A stretch of DNA of 22,367 bases from Candidatus Segatella mututuai (GCA_002439605.1 DJOI01000021.1:32571-54937); one strand, 5' to 3'. Numbered from the stretch's first letter, positions 1-8,329 are shown. Numbers and translations: made by a program. Notes: a model not told the origin generated them from the letters alone.

Positions 1-81
1 ACAGCCGATGACCTCATCGACGGCAAGTATCTCTTGGTTCAAAGGGGCAAGAAGAATTATTATCTGATTACAATGAAATAG
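1..81 (+). CDS. C-terminal end of an unidentified protein (5' end outside window)
   Basis: Frame 1 is open from the first base to a TAG at 79-81 and gives 26 residues ending in KNYYLITMK. It is rich in Lys and Tyr and shows no recognisable motif. No hairpin terminator follows before the tRNA-Gln promoter at 131. The strand and frame are reasonable because the reading is open to the window edge, but 26 codons could be open by chance. No function can be given. Confidence 0.45.
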   Translation, partial: TADDLIDGKYLLVQRGKKNYYLITMK

Positions 82-130
82 TATATTTTGGTGTATTTCA
101 ACAATAAAAATGCAAAAAGTATCAAAATAA

Positions 131-162
131 TTTGGTGGTGGAAAAAAAATCCGCTACCTTTG
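131..162 (+). promoter_or_regulatory. Promoter of tRNA-Gln
   Basis: TTTG at 131-134 is followed, 20 bp later, by TACCTTTG at 155-162. This is a perfect match to the Bacteroidota -33/-7 consensus (TTTG, TAnnTTTG). The tRNA starts 13 bp downstream, so the transcript begins just before the mature 5' end. Confidence 0.8.
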
Positions 163-175
163 CATTCGATTTGAT

Positions 176-246
176 TGTCCTATGGTGTAATGGTAGCACT
201 ACAGTTTTTGGTTCTGTCAGTGGTGGTTCGAATCCGCCTGGGACAA
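176..246 (+). tRNA. tRNA-Gln (anticodon TTG)
   Basis: The acceptor arm TGTCCTA (176-182) pairs with TGGGACA (239-245), with one G-T pair, and A246 is the discriminator base. The anticodon arm is ACAGT/TCTGT around the loop TTTTGGT, giving anticodon TTG. The T-arm carries GGTTCGAATCC. CCA is not encoded. It is a stand-alone transcription unit between its own promoter and terminator. Confidence 0.95.
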
Positions 247-253
247 CAATTCG

Positions 254-297
254 AAAACGACCCTCCAAACCGTTATGGCTTGGAGGGTCGTTTTTTT
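254..297 (+). terminator. Intrinsic terminator of tRNA-Gln
   Basis: CGACCCTCCAA (258-268) pairs with TTGGAGGGTCG (280-290) around an 11-nt loop. It is flanked by an A-run and followed by seven T. It lies just 3' of the tRNA. Confidence 0.9.
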
Positions 298-518
298 GAC
301 TAATAAAATCTGTAACTCCGCGAAACCTCTCTGTTCTAAGAGTCGGGAAATTCAGCAAAGAGATTTGCAAGTATCTGACAGAACCTTTTTGTCTTGTTGC
401 CTTTTCTTTTTTCTTGCAAAAAATGAGATGTTGCTTGCACTTATCATTATTTAAGATAAAAATAAGTAAAAAGTAGGAATCTTTCGTATATTTTATGTAG
501 AATAAGAAAAATAATTTG

Positions 519-526
519 TAAATTTG
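519..526 (+). promoter_or_regulatory. -7 box of the kduI-kduD promoter
   Basis: TAAATTTG matches TAnnTTTG exactly. The -33 region near 492-498 (TTTATG) is only a weak match. The box lies 33 bp before the kduI ATG, which leaves a short leader. The preceding stretch 298-518 is AT-rich and shows no gene. Confidence 0.55.
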
Positions 527-558
527 CCATCAGACTAATCTTTGAGACTTAAAATTGC

Positions 559-1404
559 ATGAAAACTAATTATTCACTTCGTTATGCGTCCCACCCTGTG
601 GACGCTAAAAATTATGATACCAAACGCTTGCGAAAAGAATTTTTGATAGAAACGCTTTTTGTGAATGACGAGATTAATATGGTTTATTCCATGTACGACA
701 GAATGATAGTAGGGGGTGCTATGCCTAAGACCGAGACTCTGCGCTTGGAGGCCATAGAGCCTCTTAAGACTTCTTATTTCACTACTCGCCGTGAGATAGG
801 TGTCTTTAATGTAGGTGATGGAGAAGGTGTTGTAAAAGTGGGTGGCGAATCTTTTACCTTAGGCTTTAAGGAGGCACTTTATATAGGTCGTGGCGACAGA
901 GATGTATTGTTTGAGAGTAAAGACTCTCGGCATCCAGCCAAGTTCTACTTCAACAGTACTTGTGCACATGCTAATTATCCTTGTCGTAAGGTGACCAAGC
1001 AGGATGCTATCTGTGCCCACATGGGTTCGCTCGAAATGAGCAATGAGCGTAATATCAACAAGATGTTGGTTAACCAGGTGCTTCCTACCTGCCAGTTGCA
1101 GATGGGAATGACAGAATTAGTTGCGGGTTCTGTCTGGAATACCATGCCAGCACATACCCACAGTAGAAGAATGGAAGTCTATTTCTATTTCGAAGTTCCC
1201 GAATCGCAAGCGGTATGCCACTTGATGGGAGAGCCACAGGAGACCCGGCATATATGGATGAAGGGAGAGCAGGCTGTCTTGTCGCCAGAATGGAGCATAC
1301 ATAGTGCAGCTGCCACACATAACTATACATTCATTTGGGGAATGGGCGGTGAGAACCTCGACTATGGCGATCAGGATTTCTATGAGATAACAGATTTGAA
1401 ATAA
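559..1404 (+). CDS. kduI: 5-dehydro-4-deoxy-D-glucuronate isomerase (KduI)
   Basis: KduI converts 5-keto-4-deoxyuronate (from unsaturated uronates released by pectin or glycosaminoglycan lyases) to 2,5-diketo-3-deoxygluconate in the cytoplasm. The 281 residues match the usual family length. The cupin metal site is visible: His199 and His201 in PAHTHSRRMEVYFYFE, Glu206, and His248 in WSIHSAA. The C-terminal GGENLDYGDQDF block is also typical. The ATG at 559 follows the -7 box at 519-526 by a short leader and is the only sensible start. kduD begins 21 bp after the stop on the same strand, so the two probably form one operon covering consecutive steps. No lyase or transporter gene for uronates is in the window. 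Confidence 0.95.
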   Translation: MKTNYSLRYASHPVDAKNYDTKRLRKEFLIETLFVNDEINMVYSMYDRMIVGGAMPKTETLRLEAIEPLKTSYFTTRREIGVFNVGDGEGVVKVGGESFTLGFKEALYIGRGDRDVLFESKDSRHPAKFYFNSTCAHANYPCRKVTKQDAICAHMGSLEMSNERNINKMLVNQVLPTCQLQMGMTELVAGSVWNTMPAHTHSRRMEVYFYFEVPESQAVCHLMGEPQETRHIWMKGEQAVLSPEWSIHSAAATHNYTFIWGMGGENLDYGDQDFYEITDLK

Positions 1405-1425
1405 CAACAATAATTTTATTAAGAT

Positions 1426-2229
1426 ATGGATTTTTCTAAATTATTTTCATTGGAGGGCAAGGTTGCCCTTGTGACGGGAGCCGCTTACGGAATAGGCTTC
1501 GCTATTGCCGAGGCTTATGCCAAAGCTGGTGCAAAGATTGCTTTCAACTGTCGTAGCCAAAAGCACATGGATCAGGCTTTGGCCGATTATAAGGCAAAAG
1601 GCATTGATGCCAAAGGGTATATTTGCGATGTAACCGACGAGGAGCAGGTGAAGAAGATGGTAGCCGACATCGAGAAGGAACTCGGTGTCATCGACATCTT
1701 GGTGAACAACGCAGGCATCATCAAGCGTATTCCAATGACTGAGATGTCAGTTGAGGACTTCAAACAGGTGGTGGACATCGACCTTACCGCCCCATTCATC
1801 GTATCAAAAGCTGTCATCCCAGGCATGATCAAGAAGGGACATGGCAAGATTATCAACATCTGCTCTATGATGAGCGAGCTGGGTCGCGAGACCGTTTCTG
1901 CATACGCAGCAGCCAAGGGTGGCTTGAAGATGCTCACTCGCAACATCTGTTCTGAGTATGGCGAGTACAACATCCAATGCAACGGCTTGGGGCCTGGTTA
2001 TATTGCAACTCCACAGACAGCACCTCTTCGCGAGCGTCAGGCTGATGGCAGCCGTCATCCATTCGATAGCTTCATCTGTGCAAAGACCCCGGCAGGTCGT
2101 TGGTTGGAGCCAGAGGAGTTGGAAGGTCCTGCCGTGTTCTTGGCATCGGATGCTTCTAATGCCGTGAATGGCCACATTCTCTATGTAGATGGTGGAATCT
2201 TGGCCTATATTGGTAAGCAACCTAAATAA
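1426..2229 (+). CDS. kduD: 2-dehydro-3-deoxy-D-gluconate 5-dehydrogenase (KduD)
   Basis: This short-chain dehydrogenase/reductase reduces 2,5-diketo-3-deoxygluconate to 2-keto-3-deoxygluconate, the step after KduI. Visible SDR features are the nucleotide-binding TGAAYGIG (17-24), Asp69 in CDVT, NNAG (94-97), and the catalytic set Ser147, Tyr160 and Lys164 (YAAAK). The C-terminus VDGGILAYIGKQP is characteristic of KduD. The length of 267 residues is close to the family norm (about 250-265). SDRs are hard to tell apart by sequence, but adjacency to kduI makes this assignment firm. A strong hairpin lies 21 bp after the stop. Confidence 0.92.
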   Translation: MDFSKLFSLEGKVALVTGAAYGIGFAIAEAYAKAGAKIAFNCRSQKHMDQALADYKAKGIDAKGYICDVTDEEQVKKMVADIEKELGVIDILVNNAGIIKRIPMTEMSVEDFKQVVDIDLTAPFIVSKAVIPGMIKKGHGKIINICSMMSELGRETVSAYAAAKGGLKMLTRNICSEYGEYNIQCNGLGPGYIATPQTAPLRERQADGSRHPFDSFICAKTPAGRWLEPEELEGPAVFLASDASNAVNGHILYVDGGILAYIGKQPK

Positions 2230-2249
2230 AGAACTTAGCTGAATATAAA

Positions 2250-2279
2250 TAAGGGCAGTCAAAAAATGACTGCCCTTTA
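2250..2279 (+). terminator. Bidirectional terminator between kduD and the HU gene
   Basis: AAGGGCAGTCA (2251-2261) pairs perfectly with TGACTGCCCTT (2267-2277) around an AAAAA loop, with A/T flanks on both sides. It lies between two convergent genes and can serve both. Confidence 0.85.
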
Positions 2280-2301
2280 TTGTCTACAAGAATTTTTACA
2301 A

Positions 2302-2577
2302 TTACTTGTTCAAAGCGTCTGAAAGCTCAGCACCAGCCTTGAATTTAGCAACTTTCTTGGCAGCAATCTGAATTTTTGCTTTTGTTGCAGGGTTGATTCC
2401 TTCACGAGCTGGGCGTTCGTTTACGCTGAATGTACCGAAACCTACCAACTGTATCTTGTCGCCAGCGATGAGGGCTTCCTTAAGTGCGTTAATTGTGGCA
2501 TCGAGGGCTTTCTTTGAGTCTGCTTTGCTGATGCCAGCGCCTGCTGCAATCTTGTCAATCAATTCTGTCTTGTTCAT
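2302..2577 (-). CDS. HU family DNA-binding protein
   Basis: This is a small, basic, dimeric nucleoid protein that bends DNA without strong sequence preference. Its 91 residues are the exact HU length. It has the N-terminal helix pair MNKTELIDKIAAGAGISKAD, the conserved GFGTFSVNERPAR turn, and the DNA-binding arm region with GINPATKAKIQIAAKK, including the arm-tip Asn-Pro. It is transcribed convergently with kduD and divergently from the rhomboid gene. Bacteroidota carry several HU/IHF-like paralogues, so a specific symbol (hupA or hupB) is not justified. Confidence 0.95.
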   Translation of the reverse strand: MNKTELIDKIAAGAGISKADSKKALDATINALKEALIAGDKIQLVGFGTFSVNERPAREGINPATKAKIQIAAKKVAKFKAGAELSDALNK

Positions 2578-2630
2578 AATTTTACGTTATTAAATGATTA
2601 ATACTAATGTTTTTTTATCTATTTTGCTTA

Positions 2631-2661
2631 CAAATATAGAATTATTCTTTTGAAAGTCAAA
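2631..2661 (-). promoter_or_regulatory. Promoter of the HU gene
   Basis: On the minus strand, TTTG (2661-2658) and TATATTTG (2638-2631) are 19 bp apart, matching the Bacteroidota consensus. The start codon is 53 bp downstream of the -7 box. Confidence 0.7.
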
Positions 2662-2743
2662 CAAAAAATGCAGAAAAGTGCTGAAATTATTGAAAATTAA
2701 GTGTAATATGTCTTTTTTTTAGCGTTTTCACGGATATTTTTAG

Positions 2744-2751
2744 TAATTTTG
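2744..2751 (+). promoter_or_regulatory. -7 box upstream of the rhomboid gene
   Basis: TAATTTTG fits TAnnTTTG. The -33 region (about 2717-2722) is a T-run rather than a clear TTTG. It lies 34 bp before the chosen ATG. Confidence 0.5.
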
Positions 2752-2785
2752 CCGGAAATATTTAGTAATTAATCAGTTTTTGAAG

Positions 2786-3727
2786 ATGCGCAATATACCT
2801 ATAGTTACAAAGAATTTGTTGATAGTGAATATCGTGGCTTTCCTGCTTACTTTCCTTATGGGCAAGGATGCCAGCGGTGGCTATGTGCTGAATGATATTT
2901 TCGGACTCCATTTCTTTTTGGCTTCCGACTTCCGTATTTACCAGCTCTTTACTTACATGTTTATGCATGGAGGTTTCGAACATATTCTTTTCAATATGTT
3001 TGCCCTTTGGATGTTTGGTTGTGTGGTAGAAAGGGTGTGGGGCGCAAAGAAATTCCTTTTTTATTACATTGCATGTGGCGTCGGAGCGGGCTTGTTCCAG
3101 GAAGTAGCGCAGTTTGTGCAATTCTATGTAAAGATATCCGATGTGATGCCTGGAATAACGGTGGGCAACATGTTTTCGGCAGCCCAGGGCTTGTCGGGCG
3201 CATTGAATAGTTGGACAACAGTAGGTGCCTCGGGCGCCATCTATGCCATTCTGTTGGCTTTTGGTATGATTTTCCCAGAAGACCGCATTTTCATATTCCC
3301 GATTCCAGTGCCCGTCAAGGCCAAGTATTTTGTGATAGGCTATGCTGCCATCGAACTGTTCTCGGCCATAGCTACGACAGGAGATGGCGTGGCTCATATT
3401 GCTCACCTCGGAGGCATGGTCTTTGGATTCTTCATGATACGTTATTGGCGCAAGCAGATAGAAGGTGGCTATGGTGGCAGCAGAGCGAAGGATGCTTTTG
3501 ACAAGATGCGTGATGTCTTCTCAGGAAAACATCGTAGGCAACAGTTTACATACACTAAAAATGAAAACTTTACTGCCAACAAACGGCAGCAAGACTGGGA
3601 ATATAATGCTAAGAAGCAAGCTACGCAGGAAGAGATAGATCGTATCTTGGACAAGATACGCAAGAATGGTTATGACAGTTTGACCAAGGAGGAGAAGCAG
3701 ATACTTTTCGACCAAAGCAATAAATGA
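2786..3727 (+). CDS. Rhomboid family intramembrane serine protease
   Basis: Rhomboids cut single-span membrane proteins inside the bilayer. The catalytic serine lies in GASGAIY (Ser149 from the ATG) and the catalytic histidine in HLGGMVFG (His207), the HxxGxxxG pattern of the last core helix. Hydrophobic segments occur at about 8-27, 53-80, 88-110, 152-165 and 180-220. The cytoplasmic tail of about 90 residues is strongly charged and has no motif I recognise. I chose the ATG at 2786, because the frame can be opened two codons earlier only with TTG. The product is 313 residues. The EEP gene follows by 51 bp on the same strand, so the two may be co-transcribed. Many Bacteroidota have two tandem rhomboid genes here (recalled from related genomes), and only one is present. 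Confidence 0.92.
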   Translation: MRNIPIVTKNLLIVNIVAFLLTFLMGKDASGGYVLNDIFGLHFFLASDFRIYQLFTYMFMHGGFEHILFNMFALWMFGCVVERVWGAKKFLFYYIACGVGAGLFQEVAQFVQFYVKISDVMPGITVGNMFSAAQGLSGALNSWTTVGASGAIYAILLAFGMIFPEDRIFIFPIPVPVKAKYFVIGYAAIELFSAIATTGDGVAHIAHLGGMVFGFFMIRYWRKQIEGGYGGSRAKDAFDKMRDVFSGKHRRQQFTYTKNENFTANKRQQDWEYNAKKQATQEEIDRILDKIRKNGYDSLTKEEKQILFDQSNK

Positions 3728-3778
3728 TACGGTACCATATAGCAAGAACTTGCTAAGCTTAGGGAGTAGGTAAAGGAT

Positions 3779-4870
3779 ATGTTCGCAGGAATTAAGGATT
3801 TCACTATAAGGATGTTGGCTGGCGCCAATGTCGCTTCTGTCATTCTGATGATGGCTGTGGGATACTCTGACCATTTGTCGCCAGAGCATTACGCATTGCT
3901 GTCTACTCTCGGCCTGTTTTTCCCCCTGTTCCTTTTCGTCAATATCTGTTTCTTGTTCTTTTGGCTGATTGTCAAGGTGCGGTATGTTTTCATTCCGTTC
4001 TTTGGCTTTTTGCTGTGTTATGTGCCTGTAAGGAAATATGTACCCTTGAATGTTGGTGGCGAACCGCCTTTAGGTTCTATCAAGTTGCTGTCTTACAATA
4101 CTTTGAGCTTTGCAAAGGACGTGGAAGACGAGGATGGCGTCAATCCCATTGTAAAGTATTTGCGCAGGCAGAACGCAGATGTCGTTTGTCTTCAGGAAGC
4201 TGTTCCCACCACTCGCGAATGGGAACAGATAGACACCCTGTTGCGCCCTGTTTATCCTTACATAGACACGATAGTTCACCGCAATGGCGGCAACGGATTG
4301 ATGGTGTTGAGCAAGTTCCCTATACGGAGAAAGGAACTGATTCCTTATGACTCTAAAGGCAATATGAGTGCAGTCTTCCATCTACTGATAAAAGGCAAGG
4401 AAGTGCTGTTGGTAAACAATCATCTGGAAACAACGGGCTTGTCTTTGGAAGAGCGACAGAAGTTTAAGAATTTGGTAAAAGGCAAATTGGAAACCAATGC
4501 TGCAGAGCAGACCTCAAAATTATTGATCGTAAAACTATCGGAAGCAAACAAGAAGCGTGCTCCAGAGGCTGAGGCTGTGGCAAACTATCTGCGCCAGAAC
4601 CAAGGAAAGAGCATCATACTTTGTGGTGATTTCAATGACGGTCCTATCTCGTATGCACATCGAACGATAGCGCGAGATCTGACAGATTGCTTTATAGAGA
4701 GCGGAAACGGATTGGGAATAAGTTATAACAAGGGTGGGTTTTATGTGAGAATAGACAACATCATGTGTTCTGACGATTGGAAACCTTATGGCTGTGAAGT
4801 GGATAATAAAATAACCGTTTCAGACCATTATCCCATACTTTGTTACCTAAAAATGCAGCCTAAACACTAA
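3779..4870 (+). CDS. Membrane-anchored endonuclease/exonuclease/phosphatase (EEP) family protein
   Basis: The N-terminus has two or three membrane helices (about 15-28, 40-64 and 67-83), followed by an EEP domain from about residue 100. The metal-dependent phosphoesterase signature is complete: Asn107 (LLSYNTLS), Glu140 (VVCLQEA), His215 (NNHLE), Asp284 and Asn286 (CGDFNDGP), and Asp349-His350 (VSDHYPIL). The fold covers DNases, sphingomyelinases and inositol phosphatases, so the substrate cannot be told. The domain would lie outside the cytoplasm or at the membrane surface depending on helix number. The ATG follows a purine-rich AAAGGA. The gene lies directly behind the rhomboid gene, a neighbourhood I recall from other Bacteroidota, with no known functional link. 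Confidence 0.85.
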   Translation: MFAGIKDFTIRMLAGANVASVILMMAVGYSDHLSPEHYALLSTLGLFFPLFLFVNICFLFFWLIVKVRYVFIPFFGFLLCYVPVRKYVPLNVGGEPPLGSIKLLSYNTLSFAKDVEDEDGVNPIVKYLRRQNADVVCLQEAVPTTREWEQIDTLLRPVYPYIDTIVHRNGGNGLMVLSKFPIRRKELIPYDSKGNMSAVFHLLIKGKEVLLVNNHLETTGLSLEERQKFKNLVKGKLETNAAEQTSKLLIVKLSEANKKRAPEAEAVANYLRQNQGKSIILCGDFNDGPISYAHRTIARDLTDCFIESGNGLGISYNKGGFYVRIDNIMCSDDWKPYGCEVDNKITVSDHYPILCYLKMQPKH

Positions 4871-4886
4871 AAAAAGAATAATATCC

Positions 4887-4901
4887 CAGAAATAATTTCT
4901 G
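4887..4901. promoter_or_regulatory. Palindrome overlapping the -33 region of secDF
   Basis: CAGAAATAATTTCTG is a perfect 7+1+7 palindrome. Its right arm covers the TTTCTG that sits at the -33 position of the secDF promoter. It could be an operator, or a weak 3' hairpin of the preceding EEP gene. Confidence 0.3.
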
Positions 4902-4927
4902 AAAACGAAAAAAAATGATTATTTTTG
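4896..4927 (+). promoter_or_regulatory. Promoter of secDF
   Basis: TATTTTTG (4920-4927) fits TAnnTTTG, with a -33-like TTTC at 4896-4899, 20 bp upstream. It leaves a leader of about 40 nt before the ATG at 4974. Confidence 0.6.
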
Positions 4928-4973
4928 CACGTCATTACATGTAAATTAATAATTAATAACTATAAAAAATAGA

Positions 4974-7900
4974 ATGCAAAACAAAGGAATTGTAATTTGT
5001 GTTGCCGTCTTGTTGACGCTTGCAAGCATTTTCTATCTGTCATTCTCGTTCGCTACGAGATATTATGATAGCAAGGCTTCGGAGTTGAAAGACCCAATAG
5101 CACAGCAGGATTATAAAGATTCTGTGAAGTATCTGGGTGTCTACTCTTACCAAAACTGCTTGGAAACTCAGATAGGTCTCGGACTTGACCTGAAGGGCGG
5201 TATGAATGTAATCCTTGAGATTTCTGTACCTGATGTACTTGAAAACCTTGCCGATCACAAGACCGATGCAGGCTTTACAAATGCCATGAAGGAAGCCAGA
5301 GCTCAGGAGGAAGCCAACGGTGGTGACTTTGTGTCACTTTTCATTAACGCTTATCACAAGAGCGCACCAGGTCATAAACTCGCAGAAGTCTTTGCTACCC
5401 AGCAATTGCAAGGCAAGGTTTCTCCACAGAGCAGTGACGCTGAGGTAGAAAAAGCCATCCGTGCATCTGTGCAGGACGCTATTGATAACTCTTTCAACGT
5501 GGTTCGTACTCGTATTGATAAGTTTGGCGTCGTTCAGCCTAACATCCAGAAACTGGAAGGTCAGCAGGGTCGTATCATGGTTGAAATGCCTGGTATTAGC
5601 CAGCCTGAGCGTATGCGTAAGATGCTTCAGGGTAGTGCTAACCTTGAGTTCTGGGAGACTTACAATTCTGAGGAGATTGCTCCATATCTTCAGCAACTTG
5701 ACACTCGTATCGCCAATGGCGGTGAGGAAGCAAAGGATACAACAGCAGCAGATCCTGCCAAGAAGGAAGTAGCTAAGGCTGCTCCTAAGAAAGCTGCTCC
5801 TAAATTTAATCTCAAAAAGGATGAAGCCAAGGAGCAGGTAGGTCAAGAGGCACAAAATGCTGCTGCTATCAAGGCTCACCCATTGTTGGCTCGTTTGCAG
5901 CTCGGTGGTGGATTGAGCACAGTAGGTTATGCAAGTGTTCGTGATACTGCCGCTATCAATAAGATTATTTATTCTCAGATTGCCAAGCAGGTATTGCCAT
6001 CCGACTTGAAACTTCTTTGGAGTGCCAAGCCAGCTGACGGCATCAAGATGAAAAATATCTATGAGCTTCATGCCCTGAAGGTTACAACATCTACAGGTCG
6101 TGCTCCGTTGGAGGGTGATGTTATCACCGATGCCAAGGACGAGTTCGACCAGATGGGTTCTCCTGTAGTAAGCATGAAGATGAATACAGAGGGCGCACGC
6201 AAGTGGGCCCAGATGACCAAGGCCAACGTGGGCAAGGCTATCGCTATCGTATTGGATGGCGTGGTTTACTCTGCTCCTCGTGTCAAGGGCGAGATTGATG
6301 GTGGTAGATCACAGATTTCTGGTAACTTCACCATCGAGGATACCAAGGACTTGGCTAACACCTTGAAGTCTGGTCGTATGCCAGCTCCAGCTCGTATCGT
6401 TCAGGAGGAGGTCGTAGGTCCTACCCTCGGTGCCCAGTCCATCCAGATGGGTATCATCTCGTTCGTTGTGGCTTTCGTGCTCTTGATGGTTTACATGGTG
6501 ATGATGTACAACGTCATTCCTGGTATGATGGCTAACTTGGCATTGCTTGTCAATGTATTCTTTACATTGGGTATCCTGACGTCGTTCCAGGCCGCTCTTA
6601 CCTTGCCTGGTTTGGCAGGTATGGTATTGTCTTTGGGTACAGCCGTCGATGCCAACGTGCTTATCTATGAACGCATCAAGGAGGAACTTCGCTCTGGCAA
6701 AGGTATGAAGCAGGCTGTGGCCGCTGGTTATGGCAACGCTTTCTCTGCCATCTTCGACTCTAACTTGACTTCTTTGATCACAGGTGTTATCTTGCTCGTG
6801 ACTGGTACTGGTCCTATCCGTGGTTTCGCAACGACTTGGATCATCGGTATCATCGTATCGTTCTTCACTGCTGTGTTCTTGACTCGTTTGGTTTACGACT
6901 ACAAGTTGAACCACGACAAATGGATGCACTGCAAGTTTGATACAGCCGTTTCGCATAATTTGATGCAGGGCAAGAAATACAAGTTCATGTCTATGTACAA
7001 GGGCACATTTACCATTGCAGCCATAGCAGCTGTGGTATTCATTGCAAGTTTCTTTGTACGTGGCTTGAGCAAGAGCATTGACTTCACAGGTGGCCGCAAC
7101 TACGTGGTTCAGTTCGAGAACCCTGTAGAGCCTGAGCAGATTCGTACTGTTCTCGGTGATGCCTTTGTCAATGCCGATGGAACCAAGGCCAATACCAGTG
7201 CTATCGCTATCGGTACAGATGGCAAGACCATCCGTGTGTCTACCAACTATATGATTGAGAGCAACGACCCAACCGTCGACGATAAGGCCGAGACCATTCT
7301 CTACAACGCTTTGAAGAAGGCAGGTTTGGTATCTCAGAAGAGCGTTGAGGCTTTCAAGAACCCAGATGTTCGTCAAGGAGGCTCTATCATCAGTAGTACC
7401 AAGGTGGGGCCATCGGTAGCCAAGGACATCACGATGGGGGCTATCTACAGTGTACTTTTCGCATTGATTGCCATATTCCTCTACATCTTGCTCCGATTCC
7501 GCAATGTGGCCTTCTCTGTAGGTTCTACCGTGGCATTGGCATTCGATGCCTTGACCGTAGTAGGTTTCTACTCTCTCTTGTGGGGCTTGGTACCATTCTC
7601 TTTGGAGGTAGACCAGACCTTCATCGGTGCTATTCTTACTGTGGTGGGTTACTCCATCAACGATAAGGTGGTTGTGTTCGACCGTATCCGTGAGAACTTG
7701 AAACTGCATCCTAAGGGAGACCGTCAGCAGCTCTTCAACTCATCTATCAATGAGACATTGGCTCGTACCATCAATACCTCTACCTCTACATTGCTCGTGT
7801 TGCTTTGCATCTTCATCCTCGGTGGTGACAGCATCCGCAGCTTCTCGTTCGCAATGATTCTCGGTGTCGTGTTCGGTACCTTGTCTTCTATCTTCATCGC

Positions 7901-7982
7901 TTCTCCTATGGCTTACATCGTCATGGGACGCAAGATCAAGGCTGAGCCTGCAGAAGAGGTTGCTGTTGCAGAGACTAAGTGA
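4974..7982 (+). CDS. secDF: Protein translocase subunit SecDF (fused SecD and SecF)
   Basis: SecDF is an inner-membrane, proton-driven partner of SecYEG that pulls exported proteins across. This is the fused form common in Bacteroidota, with 1002 residues. The SecD half has a first helix (about 5-27), the LGLDLKGGMN motif near residue 70, a large periplasmic P1 domain, and LSLGTAVDANVLIYERI in its later helices. The SecF half starts near 670 with a helix followed by KSIDFTGGRNYVVQF, and contains VVGYSINDKVVVFDRI. Between about 248 and 300 the P1 domain carries a Lys/Ala/Glu-rich low-complexity insertion (KKEVAKAAPKKAAPK and following). The gene stands alone, with its own promoter upstream and a terminator downstream. 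Confidence 0.96.
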   Translation: MQNKGIVICVAVLLTLASIFYLSFSFATRYYDSKASELKDPIAQQDYKDSVKYLGVYSYQNCLETQIGLGLDLKGGMNVILEISVPDVLENLADHKTDAGFTNAMKEARAQEEANGGDFVSLFINAYHKSAPGHKLAEVFATQQLQGKVSPQSSDAEVEKAIRASVQDAIDNSFNVVRTRIDKFGVVQPNIQKLEGQQGRIMVEMPGISQPERMRKMLQGSANLEFWETYNSEEIAPYLQQLDTRIANGGEEAKDTTAADPAKKEVAKAAPKKAAPKFNLKKDEAKEQVGQEAQNAAAIKAHPLLARLQLGGGLSTVGYASVRDTAAINKIIYSQIAKQVLPSDLKLLWSAKPADGIKMKNIYELHALKVTTSTGRAPLEGDVITDAKDEFDQMGSPVVSMKMNTEGARKWAQMTKANVGKAIAIVLDGVVYSAPRVKGEIDGGRSQISGNFTIEDTKDLANTLKSGRMPAPARIVQEEVVGPTLGAQSIQMGIISFVVAFVLLMVYMVMMYNVIPGMMANLALLVNVFFTLGILTSFQAALTLPGLAGMVLSLGTAVDANVLIYERIKEELRSGKGMKQAVAAGYGNAFSAIFDSNLTSLITGVILLVTGTGPIRGFATTWIIGIIVSFFTAVFLTRLVYDYKLNHDKWMHCKFDTAVSHNLMQGKKYKFMSMYKGTFTIAAIAAVVFIASFFVRGLSKSIDFTGGRNYVVQFENPVEPEQIRTVLGDAFVNADGTKANTSAIAIGTDGKTIRVSTNYMIESNDPTVDDKAETILYNALKKAGLVSQKSVEAFKNPDVRQGGSIISSTKVGPSVAKDITMGAIYSVLFALIAIFLYILLRFRNVAFSVGSTVALAFDALTVVGFYSLLWGLVPFSLEVDQTFIGAILTVVGYSINDKVVVFDRIRENLKLHPKGDRQQLFNSSINETLARTINTSTSTLLVLLCIFILGGDSIRSFSFAMILGVVFGTLSSIFIASPMAYIVMGRKIKAEPAEEVAVAETK

Positions 7983-7999
7983 AAATCTGAGTTTTGAAT

Positions 8000-8024
8000 C
8001 CCTGTCCGAATCTTTCGGTCGGGG
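8000..8024 (+). other. Hairpin just downstream of secDF
   Basis: CCCTG-T-CCGAA (8000-8010) pairs with TTCGG-T-CGGGG (8014-8024) around a three-base loop, with one T-T mismatch and one G-T pair. No T-run follows, so it is not an intrinsic terminator by itself. It may protect the mRNA 3' end ahead of the real terminator. Confidence 0.45.
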
Positions 8025-8041
8025 AAAGATATAAAAACAAT

Positions 8042-8076
8042 AAAAGGTCGCTCCATATCAAGAAGCGACCTTTTTT
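8042..8076 (+). terminator. Terminator of secDF (also faces tRNA-Arg)
   Basis: AAAAGGTCGCT (8042-8052) pairs with AGCGACCTTTT (8064-8074) and is followed by further T. The A-run on the left makes it usable from the minus strand as well, where it lies just past tRNA-Arg. Confidence 0.88.
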
Positions 8077-8085
8077 GTTATCAAG

Positions 8086-8157
8086 TGATTCCACCGAGAA
8101 TCGAACTCGGATCAAAGGTTTAGGAAACCTCCGTTCTATCCATTAAACTATGGAACC
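8086..8157 (-). tRNA. tRNA-Arg (anticodon CCT)
   Basis: On the minus strand, acceptor GGTTCCA (8157-8151) pairs with TGGAATC (8093-8087), followed by discriminator A at 8086. The anticodon arm GAGGT/ACCTT encloses TTCCTAA, giving CCT (Arg, codon AGG). The T-arm contains GAGTTCGATTCTC. CCA is not encoded. Confidence 0.95.
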
Positions 8158-8238
8158 CTGTAAATACATTTGGCTAAGTTGTTCTCAGAGTATGCAAAGC
8201 AAAATAACTTCACTATACAGAGTATGACTTTGCTTCTG

Positions 8239-8246
8239 CAAAGATA
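8239..8246 (-). promoter_or_regulatory. -7 box of the tRNA-Arg promoter
   Basis: Read on the minus strand, 8246-8239 is TATCTTTG, an exact TAnnTTTG. The -33 region is poor. Transcription from here would give a leader of about 70 nt before the tRNA. Confidence 0.5.
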
Positions 8247-8329
8247 CATCAAAAAAATGACTTTCCGAAATAAAAGCACTTATTTTTTATAGCTCCTTTA
8301 GTTTTTACCTATATAATAATGTGTAGTCT

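Noticed and set aside
122..370. Minus-strand open frame of 82 codons across tRNA-Gln
   Set aside because: It is the reverse complement of the tRNA and its terminator (GFEPPLTEPKTVV is the translated T and anticodon arms). It is not a gene.
2780..2788. TTG start for the rhomboid protein, two codons before the ATG
   Set aside because: The ATG at 2786 is a stronger start and adding two residues brings no conserved sequence.
6309..7709. 466-codon open frame on the minus strand inside secDF
   Set aside because: It lies wholly opposite a well-recognised SecDF and has a His/Gln/Thr-rich composition caused by reverse-strand codon bias. It has no domain.
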